From Alphaproteobacteria bacterium HGW-Alphaproteobacteria-1 (GTDB lineage Bacteria; Pseudomonadota; Alphaproteobacteria; Rhodobacterales; Rhodobacteraceae), in NCBI GenBank assembly GCA_002842985.1, contig PHEQ01000009.1:1-43634 (forward strand): a DNA stretch of 43,634 nt, in the 5' to 3' direction. Below are positions 21,189 to 29,076 of this stretch, piece after piece. Position numbers and translations under genes: made by a program. Every line of letters begins with the position of its first letter. Positions within the stretch are counted from its first letter, which is position 1. The notes under the pieces are model-generated. The model did no database searches, was not told where the DNA came from, and was given only the letters and a program-made list of their open reading frames with translations.

Positions 21189-22022
21189 TCAGAGAATGAT
21201 CGGATGGGCCTTGGCCAGACGATCGAACTGCATCAGCGTGTCGATCAGGTCCGGCATCTGCGCGAGCGGAATCATGTTGGGCCCGTCGGAGGGCGCGTTA
21301 TCAGGATCTTCGTGCGTCTCGATGAACACGCAGGCCACGCCAAGCGCCACGGCGGCGCGCGCCATCACGGGGGCGAATTCACGCTGCCCGCCGCTGCTGC
21401 CGCCGCGCCCGCCGGGCTGCTGCACCGAATGGGTGGCGTCCATCACCACCGGATAGCCGGTCGCGGCCATCTGCGGCAGGCTGCGCATGTCGGCGACCAG
21501 CGTATTGTAGCCAAATGACGTGCCGCGCTCGGTCAGAAGGATGCGGGTATTGCCGGTGCTCTCGATCTTCGAGATCACATTGGGCATGTCCCAGGGCGCA
21601 AGAAACTGCCCCTTCTTGACGTTGATCACGGCCCCCGTTTCGCCCGCCGCGATCAGCAGGTCGGTCTGGCGGCAGAGAAACGCGGGGATTTGCAGCACAT
21701 CGACCACTTCGGCCACGGGCGCGCATTGATCGGCGGTGTGGATGTCGGTGAGCACGGGCAAGCCAAGTGTATCCTTGACCGATTGCAGCACCTTGAGCCC
21801 CTCGTCGATCCCCAGACCGCGCTTGCCGGAGAGCGAGGTGCGGTTGGCCTTGTCGAACGAGCCCTTGAAGATCAGCCCCGCACCATGGGCGGCACAGGCC
21901 TCCTTGAGCGTGCCCGCGATCATCTGGGCATGATCGGCGGATTCGAGCTGGCAGGGTCCGGCGATGAAGGTGAGCGGCCGCGCGTTGCCGACGCGGAGGC
22001 CCGAAATGTCGATCTCGTGCAT
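21189..22022 (-). CDS. kdsA: 3-deoxy-8-phosphooctulonate synthase
   Basis: The 277-aa enzyme condenses phosphoenolpyruvate with arabinose 5-phosphate to Kdo-8-phosphate, the precursor of Kdo in lipopolysaccharide and in group 2-type capsule linkers. Typical segments are [32 protein letters not shown] and [14 protein letters not shown]. The ATG at 22022 is preferred to an overlapping TTG at 22028. It lies between kpsE and the mutase in one operon, which suggests Kdo made for the capsule. Confidence 0.93.
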   Translation of the reverse strand: MHEIDISGLRVGNARPLTFIAGPCQLESADHAQMIAGTLKEACAAHGAGLIFKGSFDKANRTSLSGKRGLGIDEGLKVLQSVKDTLGLPVLTDIHTADQCAPVAEVVDVLQIPAFLCRQTDLLIAAGETGAVINVKKGQFLAPWDMPNVISKIESTGNTRILLTERGTSFGYNTLVADMRSLPQMAATGYPVVMDATHSVQQPGGRGGSSGGQREFAPVMARAAVALGVACVFIETHEDPDNAPSDGPNMIPLAQMPDLIDTLMQFDRLAKAHPIIL

Positions 22023-22024
22023 GG

Positions 22025-23599
22025 TCAAGATGTTACCTGTTCTCTGAGGATGGAGGCGGTCAGCGACACGAGCAGGTAGATACCAGAAAAGATCAGAAAG
22101 GCCAGAACGGTGTTCTCAAATACCTTGGGATAGCTCGCCTCCTCGGGCAGGATGGGCCGTGCACTCACTGTCAGGTAGCGCACCTGCTTGTTCGCCTCGG
22201 TCTCTGACATGCGCATGGATTCCAGCGCCGATTGCAGCACCATGTCGGCGGTTGCCAGATCGGCCTGCGCCATCTGGATCGCGGCGGTTTTGGACGCAAG
22301 CGAGCTGTCGCCCAGACTGGCCTCGGTCAGCCGCCGCTTCTGCCGCTCAAGCTCGGCGCGCAGCACGGTGATTTCCGATTGCAGCGCGGTCACGCGCGCA
22401 TTGTTCGGGCGCGCGTTGTTCATCTGGATGCTGAGCGCCAGTTCCTTTTCCTGCAATTGCAACTCGACCGAGTTGATCAGGGTTCGGATGCCCGCGATCT
22501 CGCCCTCGGGATCGAGGATCGTGCCCTCCTGCAACGCCACCAGCCGCTCCTGCGCCGCGCGCCGCTCGGCCTTGGCGTTCTCGAGGCTCTCGGCGGCGAT
22601 CTTGACCGCGTCGTTGCGCTTGTCTCGGCTAAGCTCATCGACCCGCTCCTCGGCATAAGCGATGAGTCGCTGGTTGAACTGCAGGCTGGTCTCGGGATCA
22701 GCGGCGATCACCTCCATGCGCATGACACCCTCGGTCGGATCGTAGCCGATCTTCACATGGCGGCGATAGAGCTTGTAGACCGCCTCGTTGCTGGCATCCG
22801 GGTCGAGCCGCTGGATCGGATCGATCGCAGGGTCCGAGAAATGCGCGCGAAAGCCCCGCTCCTCGTCGAGGCGGAGCATGGCATCCTTGGACTCGAGATA
22901 TTCCTGTGTCGCGATCGCGTCCTGCCCGGTGGCAAACTGGCTGGGGATGAGGCCACCAAGCCCGCCACGTCCGCCTCCGCCGCCGCCATCGGCCGACAGG
23001 ATCAGAAAGGCCGAGTTGGAGGCATACATCGGCGTCGCCATGGTGCTGAAATAATACCCGGCAAGGAAGGTGGGCACGATCACGAAGGCCATCAGCCGCG
23101 AGAACAGCAGCACCAGCTTGCGGCGGCGGCGGCGGGAAATGTCACGTTGGATGGCAACAATTTCGGAGGCGCGCCGGTCGGCGGGGTTCACGTTACGCGT
23201 CGGGAGGGTGTTGCCCTGCGCGGGCACGGTTTGCGGCAACTGGATGGGCGGGTTGTCCTGCGCTCTCCTCTCGCCACCGCCACCGGCCACAAGCTCCAGC
23301 ATCCCCGACCGTTGGAACGGGTCGATCCCGCGCGCCCGCAACAGCCGCACCGCGTCGAAATCCGAGGTGGGGGCCAGCCCGTGCTTCTGCGCCACGCGCC
23401 GGGCCATGCGCAATTCGCGCCCCGTCAGCCCCTCGCTGCGAATCTCGTCGATGCTTGTGCCGGGCGCTTCGGCGCGCGCGGCCTCGATCTGGCCGTCACG
23501 CACAGCCTCTGGCTGCGGCGCCGCTGCCTGCATGGCGGCGCTGCCCGGAACCGCACTGCGCCTTATGCGGAATTTGCTAACCTTGGGTTTCGTAGTCAT
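22025..23599 (-). CDS. kpsE: Capsule polysaccharide export inner-membrane protein, KpsE/Wzz-like
   Basis: This 524-aa protein has a polysaccharide co-polymerase layout: transmembrane helix about 161-184, a large periplasmic part with long coiled coil ([19 protein letters not shown] region), the motif [11 protein letters not shown], and a C-terminal transmembrane helix about 493-516. It would bridge the ABC exporter to the outer-membrane KpsD channel. Unlike classical KpsE it has about 160 extra N-terminal residues predicted cytoplasmic, including [16 protein letters not shown] and a [11 protein letters not shown] segment. It overlaps kpsT by 23 bp. Confidence 0.8.
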   Translation of the reverse strand: MTTKPKVSKFRIRRSAVPGSAAMQAAAPQPEAVRDGQIEAARAEAPGTSIDEIRSEGLTGRELRMARRVAQKHGLAPTSDFDAVRLLRARGIDPFQRSGMLELVAGGGGERRAQDNPPIQLPQTVPAQGNTLPTRNVNPADRRASEIVAIQRDISRRRRRKLVLLFSRLMAFVIVPTFLAGYYFSTMATPMYASNSAFLILSADGGGGGGRGGLGGLIPSQFATGQDAIATQEYLESKDAMLRLDEERGFRAHFSDPAIDPIQRLDPDASNEAVYKLYRRHVKIGYDPTEGVMRMEVIAADPETSLQFNQRLIAYAEERVDELSRDKRNDAVKIAAESLENAKAERRAAQERLVALQEGTILDPEGEIAGIRTLINSVELQLQEKELALSIQMNNARPNNARVTALQSEITVLRAELERQKRRLTEASLGDSSLASKTAAIQMAQADLATADMVLQSALESMRMSETEANKQVRYLTVSARPILPEEASYPKVFENTVLAFLIFSGIYLLVSLTASILREQVTS

Positions 23600-24236
23600 A
23601 AAGCTCTTTCGCCTCTTCCAAGGTATCGAACATATAGAGTTTCCCGGCCGTCAACACAGCCGCCGAGCTTGCGAATTTCTCAAGGACACGCGGGTCGTGC
23701 GACACGATGACGATGGTGGTGGTCTCCAGCCGCTCGCGCAGGATCTCTCCGGCCTTGCGGTTGAATTCCACATCGGTCGATCCGGGCATCCCCTCGTCGA
23801 TCAGATACATGTCGAAATCAAGCGCCAGCATCAAGGCAAAGCTGAACCGCGCGCGCATCCCCGAAGAATAGGTGCCAAGCGGCTGGTCGAAATACTCGCC
23901 CAGCCCGCAGAGCCAGCGGCAATAAGCCTCGATGTAATCCGGGTCCAGCCCGTAGAGCCGCGCGATATAGCGTGCGTTCTCCTTGGCCGAGAGGCGCGGC
24001 ACCACCCCCCCCATGAAGCCGAGCGGAAAAGAAATCCGGCAACCGCGCCGGATCACGCCCTCATCGGGCTTTTCCAGCCCGGCCATCATGTGGATGAGCG
24101 TGGTCTTGCCGGTGCCATTGGGCGCGAGGATACCGAGGCTGCGCCCGAGTTCGACCCGGAACGACACATCCTCAAGGATCACCTTGTGCTGGCTGCCGGT
24201 CCAGAAGGACTTGCTGACATTCTCGAACTCCAGCAT
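23577..24236 (-). CDS. kpsT: Capsule polysaccharide ABC transporter ATP-binding protein, KpsT-like
   Basis: The 219-aa ATPase has Walker A LAPNGTGKTT (residues about 37-46), a signature YSSGMRARFSFALML and Walker B MYLIDEGMPGST, where the Gly-Met-Pro after Asp-Glu is typical of polysaccharide exporters. It powers capsule export through a KpsM-type permease. No permease gene is adjacent: upstream is a divergent gene and downstream comes kpsE. It starts the operon kpsT-kpsE-kdsA-phosphomannomutase. Confidence 0.87.
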   Translation of the reverse strand: MLEFENVSKSFWTGSQHKVILEDVSFRVELGRSLGILAPNGTGKTTLIHMMAGLEKPDEGVIRRGCRISFPLGFMGGVVPRLSAKENARYIARLYGLDPDYIEAYCRWLCGLGEYFDQPLGTYSSGMRARFSFALMLALDFDMYLIDEGMPGSTDVEFNRKAGEILRERLETTTIVIVSHDPRVLEKFASSAAVLTAGKLYMFDTLEEAKELYDYETQG

Positions 24237-24468
24237 GCTTGGTCCTGATTACCGCGAGTGCGTTTGAAGCGCGTCGCTCATTATCCTCGATCTGCGGACA
24301 ATATGCCATTCGATCGCGGCAATAATATGCCTCAAAGGACAAAAAATGCGTCAATGACGGGACGATCGCGGGGCAAGGCGTGGCACATGGGTGACGCTTC
24401 TGCGCATTTCGCCCCGCCCGATTGCCCGCAGCGTGCCACTGGGCTAGGGACGGGCGCAAACAGCCCGG
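24237..24468. other. Divergent intergenic region with an A/T-rich core
   Basis: About 230 bp separate kpsT from the UPF0262 gene. The part from about 24270 to 24355 is much richer in A/T than its surroundings and carries several ATAT/TAAT motifs, so the capsule promoter is probably here. I could not choose one -35/-10 pair for kpsT with confidence. No gene, tRNA or riboswitch is visible. Confidence 0.45.
24422..24449 (+). promoter_or_regulatory. Candidate promoter of the UPF0262 operon (TTGCCC-16-CTAGGG)
   Basis: TTGCCC at 24422-24427, a 16-bp spacer and CTAGGG at 24444-24449, about 25 nt before the likely transcript start-to-ATG region. Confidence 0.45.
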
Positions 24469-24480
24469 ATGAGTCTGCCC

Positions 24481-24960
24481 ATGAGCCGCATCTGCCATAT
24501 CGAACTTGACGACGCCAACCTGCCACCGCCCACGCCCGAGATCGAGCAGGAGCGCAAGGTGGCGATTTATGACCTGATCGAGCACAACAGCTTTGCCCTG
24601 CCCGCCCGCGACGGGCGCGCTGTGCCCGCCGGTCCCTATCGCGTGGGCCTTGCCATCCGCGAGAAACGCCTCGTCTTCGACATCCGCACAGAAAACGATC
24701 AGCCCGCGGCGGAGTTTCACCTGTCGCTGTCGCCGTTCCGACAGGTGGTCAAGGATTACTGGGCCATCTGCGAAAGCTATTTCGACGCGGTCAAGAACAT
24801 GCCGCCCAGCCAGATCGAGACCATCGACATGGCCCGGCGCGGCATCCACAACGAGGGCGCGCGCGTCCTCGAGGAGCGCCTCGAAGGCAAGGCCGAGATC
24901 GATACCGATACGGCGCGGCGTCTCTTCACCCTCATCTGCGTGCTGCATTTCGGGGGCTGA
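24481..24960 (+). CDS. UPF0262 family protein
   Basis: The 159-aa soluble protein starts MSRICHIELDDANLP and contains YDLIEHNSFALP, PFRQVVKDYWAICESYFDAV and GARVLEERL, matching the uncharacterised alphaproteobacterial UPF0262 family. Function is unknown. An in-frame ATG at 24469 is an alternative start. It is followed after 4 bp by the phosphatase gene; this pair is conserved in relatives as I recall. Confidence 0.82.
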   Translation: MSRICHIELDDANLPPPTPEIEQERKVAIYDLIEHNSFALPARDGRAVPAGPYRVGLAIREKRLVFDIRTENDQPAAEFHLSLSPFRQVVKDYWAICESYFDAVKNMPPSQIETIDMARRGIHNEGARVLEERLEGKAEIDTDTARRLFTLICVLHFGG

Positions 24961-24964
24961 GCGG

Positions 24965-25426
24965 ATGCCCGAGCCGCTACCGCAATCGGTGCTGTTCTGC
25001 TGCGATCACAACGCCGTGCGCTCGCCCATGGCCGAGGGCATCATGAAGAAATTCTATGGCACCGACACCTATGTGCAATCGGCAGGCGTCAAGAGCGACA
25101 TGGAGATCGACGGCTTTTCCATCGCCGTCTGCCGCGAGATCGGGGTCGAGCTTGACCGCCACCGCACGCGCAGTTTCGACGAGATGGAACAATGGGGCGA
25201 TGACCTTTCGTCCTTCGATCTCATCGTCTCGCTCAGCCCCGCCAGCCAGCGCCGCGCTCTCGAACTCACCCGCTATTTTCACCTCGAAGTCGTTTACTGG
25301 CCGATCATGGACCCGACCGGGCTTGCGCAGACGCGCGAGGCGCGGCTCGATGCCTATCGCCAGACCCGCGACCAGATCATCGGCCACCTGACCGCGCGTT
25401 GGGGCCCACCCATGGAGGACACATGA
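24965..25426 (+). CDS. Low-molecular-weight protein-tyrosine-phosphatase-like protein
   Basis: The 153-aa protein has the signature loop FCCDHNAVRSPMAEG, with Cys13 and Arg19 forming CX5R, and a later Asp in PIMDPTG that could be the general acid. It belongs to the LMW-PTP/arsenate reductase superfamily. Whether it dephosphorylates proteins or reduces arsenate is not decidable. It is coupled to the next gene by an ATGA overlap. Confidence 0.8.
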   Translation: MPEPLPQSVLFCCDHNAVRSPMAEGIMKKFYGTDTYVQSAGVKSDMEIDGFSIAVCREIGVELDRHRTRSFDEMEQWGDDLSSFDLIVSLSPASQRRALELTRYFHLEVVYWPIMDPTGLAQTREARLDAYRQTRDQIIGHLTARWGPPMEDT

Positions 25427-25818
25427 CCGATACCATCCGCAGCTATTTCGACGCCTTCAACCGGAGCGATGTGGCGGGGATGCTCGCCTGCCTGAGCGAC
25501 GATGTGCACCATCATGTCAACGAGGGCCAGGTGCGGATCGGCAAGGACGCCTTCCGCGCCTTTTGCGAGCACATGAACCGCTGCTACCGCGAGACCCTGA
25601 CCGACATGGTGCTTTTCGAGGTCAAGAACGGCACCCGCGCGGCGGCAGAGTATATCGTGAACGGCACCTATCTGGAAACGGACGAGGGACTGCCGGAGGC
25701 CAACGGCCAGAACTACCGGCTGCCCGCCGGATCGTTCTTCTCATTGGAAAACGGGCGCATCACGCGAGTCGTGACCTATTACAACCTTGCTGACTGGATG
25801 GCCCAGGTCTCGGCATGA
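25423..25818 (+). CDS. SnoaL-like/ketosteroid isomerase-related protein
   Basis: The 131-aa NTF2-fold protein begins MTDTIRSYFDAFNRSDVAGM, followed by LSDDVHHHVNEGQVRIGKDA. The C-terminal strand region GSFFSLENGRITRVVTYYNL is typical of SnoaL-like domains. Catalytic activity cannot be assigned. It overlaps both neighbours by ATGA junctions, so all four genes of this run should be translated together. Confidence 0.78.
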   Translation: MTDTIRSYFDAFNRSDVAGMLACLSDDVHHHVNEGQVRIGKDAFRAFCEHMNRCYRETLTDMVLFEVKNGTRAAAEYIVNGTYLETDEGLPEANGQNYRLPAGSFFSLENGRITRVVTYYNLADWMAQVSA

Positions 25819-26399
25819 TCCGGGTCGAGCGGCTGACCGGCGCGGCGCTTGTCGCCGCCCTGCCCGATGTGGCGCGGCTGCGCATCGAAGTGTTCCACGC
25901 CTTTCCGTATCTCTATGACGGCGAGTTCGACTACGAGGAACGCTATCTCCGGGTCTACCGCGACAGCGCCGACGCGATCCTCGTGGGCGCGTTCGACGGC
26001 GCGCGCCTTGTGGGGGCCGCCACCGGCACCCCGATGGAGGATCACGCCGCCGATTTCGGCGCGGCGATGGCAGGCTGCGGCGTGCCGCTCGATCATATAT
26101 TCTACTGCGCCGAAAGCGTGCTTTTGCCCGGCTATCGAGGTCAGGGCATCGGCCACCGCTTCTTTGACCTGCGCGAGGATCACGCCCGCGCCATGGGCCG
26201 TAGCCACGCGGCCTTTTGCGGAGTGATCCGCCCTACGGACCACCCCGCGCGCCCCGACGGCTATCGCCCGCTCGATCCGTTCTGGCGCGCGCGGGGCTAT
26301 GCGCCCGTGCCGGATGCAATCGCGCGGTTCCGCTGGAAAGAAGTGGGCCAGACCTCCGAGACCCCGCACGCCCTGCAATTCTGGATGCGCGCGCTCTGA
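25815..26399 (+). CDS. GNAT-family N-acetyltransferase
   Basis: This 194-aa protein has an acetyl-CoA binding segment VLLPGYRGQGIGHRFFD (motif A, R/QxxGxG/A). The substrate is unknown. The last 27 codons plus 13 bp of downstream DNA are duplicated 1,577 bp further on, at the far side of the nuclease insertion. The present gene is complete, but its 3' end may have been contributed by the inserted DNA. It is last in the UPF0262-phosphatase-SnoaL-GNAT run. Confidence 0.85.
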   Translation: MIRVERLTGAALVAALPDVARLRIEVFHAFPYLYDGEFDYEERYLRVYRDSADAILVGAFDGARLVGAATGTPMEDHAADFGAAMAGCGVPLDHIFYCAESVLLPGYRGQGIGHRFFDLREDHARAMGRSHAAFCGVIRPTDHPARPDGYRPLDPFWRARGYAPVPDAIARFRWKEVGQTSETPHALQFWMRAL

Positions 26400-26412
26400 C
26401 GGGGATGCCTCG
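26316..26412 (+). repeat. Direct repeat, left copy (97 bp)
   Basis: This covers the GNAT 3' end, its stop codon and 13 bp beyond. It matches 27893-27989 at 96 of 97 positions; the one difference is C at 26331 against T at 27908. It marks the left boundary of the inserted nuclease segment. Confidence 0.97.
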
Positions 26413-26469
26413 TATCTGCGTCAGCCTGATGCGATTTTTTGTTGAATAACGCTCCTACAAGCCGCTACG

Positions 26470-26489
26470 TTCCTTTTAAATTAAAGGAA
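26470..26489 (+). promoter_or_regulatory. A/T-rich palindrome over the nuclease ribosome site
   Basis: TTCCTTTTAAATTAAAGGAA has 7-bp inverted arms TTCCTTT/AAAGGAA around a 6-nt centre. The right arm contains the AAAGGA Shine-Dalgarno, 7 nt before the ATG at 26497. It could be an autorepressor site or a hairpin that hides the ribosome site, keeping the nuclease low. Confidence 0.5.
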
Positions 26490-26496
26490 TTTGCCC

Positions 26497-27858
26497 ATGG
26501 AACGTCCCGACTACCTTGTTCAGGGAGAAGCAGCGCGCCTGTTTCCAGTTTTGGCAACCACGTCGAAAGAGGGGCGAACAACCTCGATTTTTCTGGCCTG
26601 CATGTCAAAAATCTCGGAATTCGGGACCGATCTTCTAGCGACATTGGGACAGCGTATCGGCAAACGGTCCAAGCTGGAAACCTTCACAGAAATCGTCTTT
26701 CACAACGAAAAGATCAAGCTCAAAGACCGCCCCGATGGTCTCATCATCATGCGCCACGGGGCCAAGGAATGGCGGGCATTGGTTGAGGCAAAGGTTGGCA
26801 ACGCCGAACTCGGCGCCGAGCAAGTTGAAAAGTATCGTGAGATCGCCAAGGACCAAGGCTTGGACTGCGTCATCACGATTTCAAACCAGTTCGCGACAAC
26901 CCCTGCCAATCATCCCGTTGAAGAAGTGCGCAGAAGCCGCTCGAAGGTGCCTGTGTATCATTGGTCATGGATGATGATTCTGACGGTTATCGATCTGCTC
27001 CTGAACCGCGACGAAGTCGCCGATGAAGACCAGAAAGTGCTTCTGGAAGAGTTGCGGCGCTTCCTAACCCACGAAAGTGCGGGGGTGAAAGGCTTTGACC
27101 GGATGCCGCCTGAATGGGCCGAGGTGAACCGGCTCATTTCCGCTGGCGGGAAAATACCGGCCAAGTCCATCGAGGCCATCGCCGTTCTCGATGCGTGGCA
27201 TCAGGAAACCCGTGACTTATCGCTGATCCTGAGCCGCCAGACTGAAGCAACTGTTTCCGAAAGACTGTCCAGAAAACATCGCGCCAACCCGTTCGAGCGC
27301 CGGAAGGACGAATTGCAGATGCTGCGCGAGACGGGACAGCTCCGCTCGGTGCTTGACATACCCGCGGCAGCCGCCCCGCTCGATATTGTCGCTGACATCG
27401 CCCGTCGGACCATCGACATTGGCATGAGCCTGCGCGCGCCCGAAGACAAGGTATCCTCGAAGGCCCGAATGAACTGGCTTCTGCGCCAGATCAGGACCGA
27501 ACGGCGCGAGGAGTTGTTCGTAAGGCTGACTTGGCCCGGTCGAAGCGAGACAACACAGTTCCCGATCGTGGATTTGATAGCAGACCCAAGCATCTGCGAA
27601 AAGGACAAGAACGGCCTGAAAATCACAGGATTTCACGTATTCATGTCGCGTCGGCTGGGCGTGAAATTCACGCAACAGACAAATTTTATAAAAGAGTTGG
27701 AAGACGCAGTGCCGTTCTTCTATCGCGAGGTCGGTCAAAACCTTGCCGAATGGCGCACCCCGGCCCCGCGTATAAGGCCAGATCGCGCCACTGCCTCCGA
27801 TGTGTCGGTAACCGCCCTCGGGGAAGAGCTTGATGAAGGCAGGACCGACGGGTTGTGA
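26497..27858 (+). CDS. Orphan PD-(D/E)XK-type nuclease-like protein
   Basis: The 453-aa protein is not recognised by name. Its N-terminal third has a plausible restriction-endonuclease core: FTEIVF (E65), RPDGLI (D80), WRALVEAKVGN (E97, K99), then a helix with Gln109. The remaining 300 residues are mixed helical with no second domain I can name. No methyltransferase, ATPase or antitoxin gene adjoins. A role in defence or DNA processing is inferred from fold motif, foreign composition and insertion context. The start at 26497 has a good AAAGGA site. Confidence 0.72.
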   Translation: MERPDYLVQGEAARLFPVLATTSKEGRTTSIFLACMSKISEFGTDLLATLGQRIGKRSKLETFTEIVFHNEKIKLKDRPDGLIIMRHGAKEWRALVEAKVGNAELGAEQVEKYREIAKDQGLDCVITISNQFATTPANHPVEEVRRSRSKVPVYHWSWMMILTVIDLLLNRDEVADEDQKVLLEELRRFLTHESAGVKGFDRMPPEWAEVNRLISAGGKIPAKSIEAIAVLDAWHQETRDLSLILSRQTEATVSERLSRKHRANPFERRKDELQMLRETGQLRSVLDIPAAAAPLDIVADIARRTIDIGMSLRAPEDKVSSKARMNWLLRQIRTERREELFVRLTWPGRSETTQFPIVDLIADPSICEKDKNGLKITGFHVFMSRRLGVKFTQQTNFIKELEDAVPFFYREVGQNLAEWRTPAPRIRPDRATASDVSVTALGEELDEGRTDGL

Positions 27859-27868
27859 CGAACGAACA

Positions 27869-27976
27869 CGCGGCTACGCGCCGCTCAAAAGGGCAATCGC
27901 GCGGTTCTGCTGGAAAGAAGTGGGCCAGACCTCCGAGACCCCGCACGCCCTGCAATTCTGGATGCGCGCGCTCTGA
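27869..27976 (+). pseudogene. 3' fragment of a divergent GNAT acetyltransferase gene
   Basis: Read in the GNAT frame it encodes RGYAPLKRAIARFCWKEVGQ and onward to the same stop. The intact gene has RGYAPVPDAIARFRWKEVGQ. The five RGYAP codons differ only at third positions (three of five), then VPD becomes LKR, then near identity follows. No start codon or catalytic part remains, so it is a gene remnant of a different allele. Confidence 0.85.
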
Positions 27977-27989
27977 CGGGGATGCCTCG
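27893..27989 (+). repeat. Direct repeat, right copy (97 bp)
   Basis: The partner of 26316-26412, displaced by exactly 1,577 bp. It forms the right edge of the insertion and runs into the upstream region of the LpxR-like gene. Confidence 0.97.
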
Positions 27990-28074
27990 AAACCACCAAG
28001 GTTTTGCTGGCAAATCACCCAATGTTCCTGTTATTGACGTCGTGCCCGGGGGGGCAAACAGAGAGGAGCGCGGG

Positions 28075-28989
28075 ATGACGCGTCTTTTTGCTTTTGCCTT
28101 GGGCATGAGTGTGGCCCTTGCCGGCATGGCCGGGGCCGAGGGCCGCTCACGGATCGGCTATGGCCTCATCTTCACCAACGATCTCATCGGCGATGGCGAT
28201 GACCGCTGGCGCAGCGGGTCGGTGGCCTCAAGCCGCATCTTCGCGCCGGGATGGGACGGGCAGGCGCCCTCCCGCTTTGGCGAATTGCTCGAACTGCGCT
28301 TCAACGGCGAGATCATCGCGCCCGAGGATCTTTCGACCCCCGCGCCGGTGGACCGGCCCTATGCGGGCGCGCTTAGCCTTGGGCTGCACACCCATATCCA
28401 ACGCGCGCAGATGGAATACGCACTAGGGGCCGATCTGGTGGTCACCGGATCGCAAACCGGACTCGATGATTTTCAGGACTGGCTCCATGGCATTGTCGGC
28501 GGTGACGATATCAGCCGCGCCACGAAGCGCGCGCAGGTCGATGACGGGTTTCACCCCACCGGTGTGTTCGAGGCGGGCCGCAGCTTTGATCTGGGCCCGG
28601 CCCGCCTGCGCCCCTTCGCCGAGGCCCGCATGGGCGTGGAAACGCTGGTGCGCGCCGGGGCCGATCTGACCTTCGGCAGCCTCACGCGCGGCGAATTGCT
28701 GGTGCGGGAACCGGTGACCGGCCAGCGCTATCGCGCCGTGCGGCAGGACGTGCCCGGCCACGCATTTATCCTCGGGGCCGATTTCGCCTGGGTCGAGGAT
28801 AGCGAATTCTTCCCCGGCCGTGCAGCGGTCACGCCCGAGGATTACCGCGCCCGCGTGCGCGGCGGCGTCCATTGGGAAGGGCGCAGCGGGGCCTCGCTGT
28901 TCTACGGCCTGACCTGGCTCAGCGAGGAATTCGAAGAGCAAAACGAGGGCCAGGTTGTGGGATCTTTGCAATTCAGACTGCGTTTTTGA
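28075..28989 (+). CDS. LpxR-like lipid A 3'-O-deacylase family outer-membrane protein
   Basis: The 304-aa protein has a signal peptide (MTRLFAFALGMSVALAGMAG, cleavage near AGA-EG) and a beta-barrel-type sequence ending in Phe (LQFRLRF). The motif FTNDLIG (N35, D36) and DRPYAGALSLGLHTH resemble the LpxR family, which removes the 3' acyloxyacyl group from lipid A. A GAGAGGAG ribosome site supports the start at 28075. Its upstream region was altered by the nuclease insertion 86 bp away. Confidence 0.8.
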   Translation: MTRLFAFALGMSVALAGMAGAEGRSRIGYGLIFTNDLIGDGDDRWRSGSVASSRIFAPGWDGQAPSRFGELLELRFNGEIIAPEDLSTPAPVDRPYAGALSLGLHTHIQRAQMEYALGADLVVTGSQTGLDDFQDWLHGIVGGDDISRATKRAQVDDGFHPTGVFEAGRSFDLGPARLRPFAEARMGVETLVRAGADLTFGSLTRGELLVREPVTGQRYRAVRQDVPGHAFILGADFAWVEDSEFFPGRAAVTPEDYRARVRGGVHWEGRSGASLFYGLTWLSEEFEEQNEGQVVGSLQFRLRF

Positions 28990-29009
28990 AATAATTTCCC
29001 GTTCAGGGC

Positions 29010-29037
29010 TTTGCAGACCGAATCGGTTTTGCTAGCG
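29010..29037 (+). promoter_or_regulatory. Candidate promoter of the Hint gene (TTTGCA-16-CTAGCG)
   Basis: TTTGCA at 29010-29015 (or TTGCAG one base on, with a 15-bp spacer) precedes CTAGCG at 29032-29037. The spacer holds the palindrome ACCGA-A-TCGGT. Confidence 0.42.
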
Positions 29038-29076
29038 TCCGGGTAATAAAAAAAGAACTGAGGCAGGCATCAGAGC

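Larger units (their letters stand above)
26413..27892 (+). mobile_element. Inserted single-gene segment between direct repeats
   Basis: About 1.48 kb lies between the two copies of the GNAT tail. It carries one gene, less GC-rich than all its neighbours, with five ATA isoleucine codons. It has no transposase, integrase, tRNA or terminal inverted repeats. It is therefore cargo-only DNA, moved either by a recombinase supplied elsewhere or by homologous recombination in the repeat. The mechanism is inferred. Confidence 0.7.

Noticed and set aside
26413..27892. Insertion sequence or integron cassette
   Set aside because: No transposase or integrase, no terminal inverted repeats, and no attC-like site with paired RYYYAAC/GTTRRRY after the nuclease gene.
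27855..28037. 60-codon frame starting GTG over the right repeat
   Set aside because: It reads the GNAT remnant out of frame and matches nothing; the GNAT frame explains the sequence.
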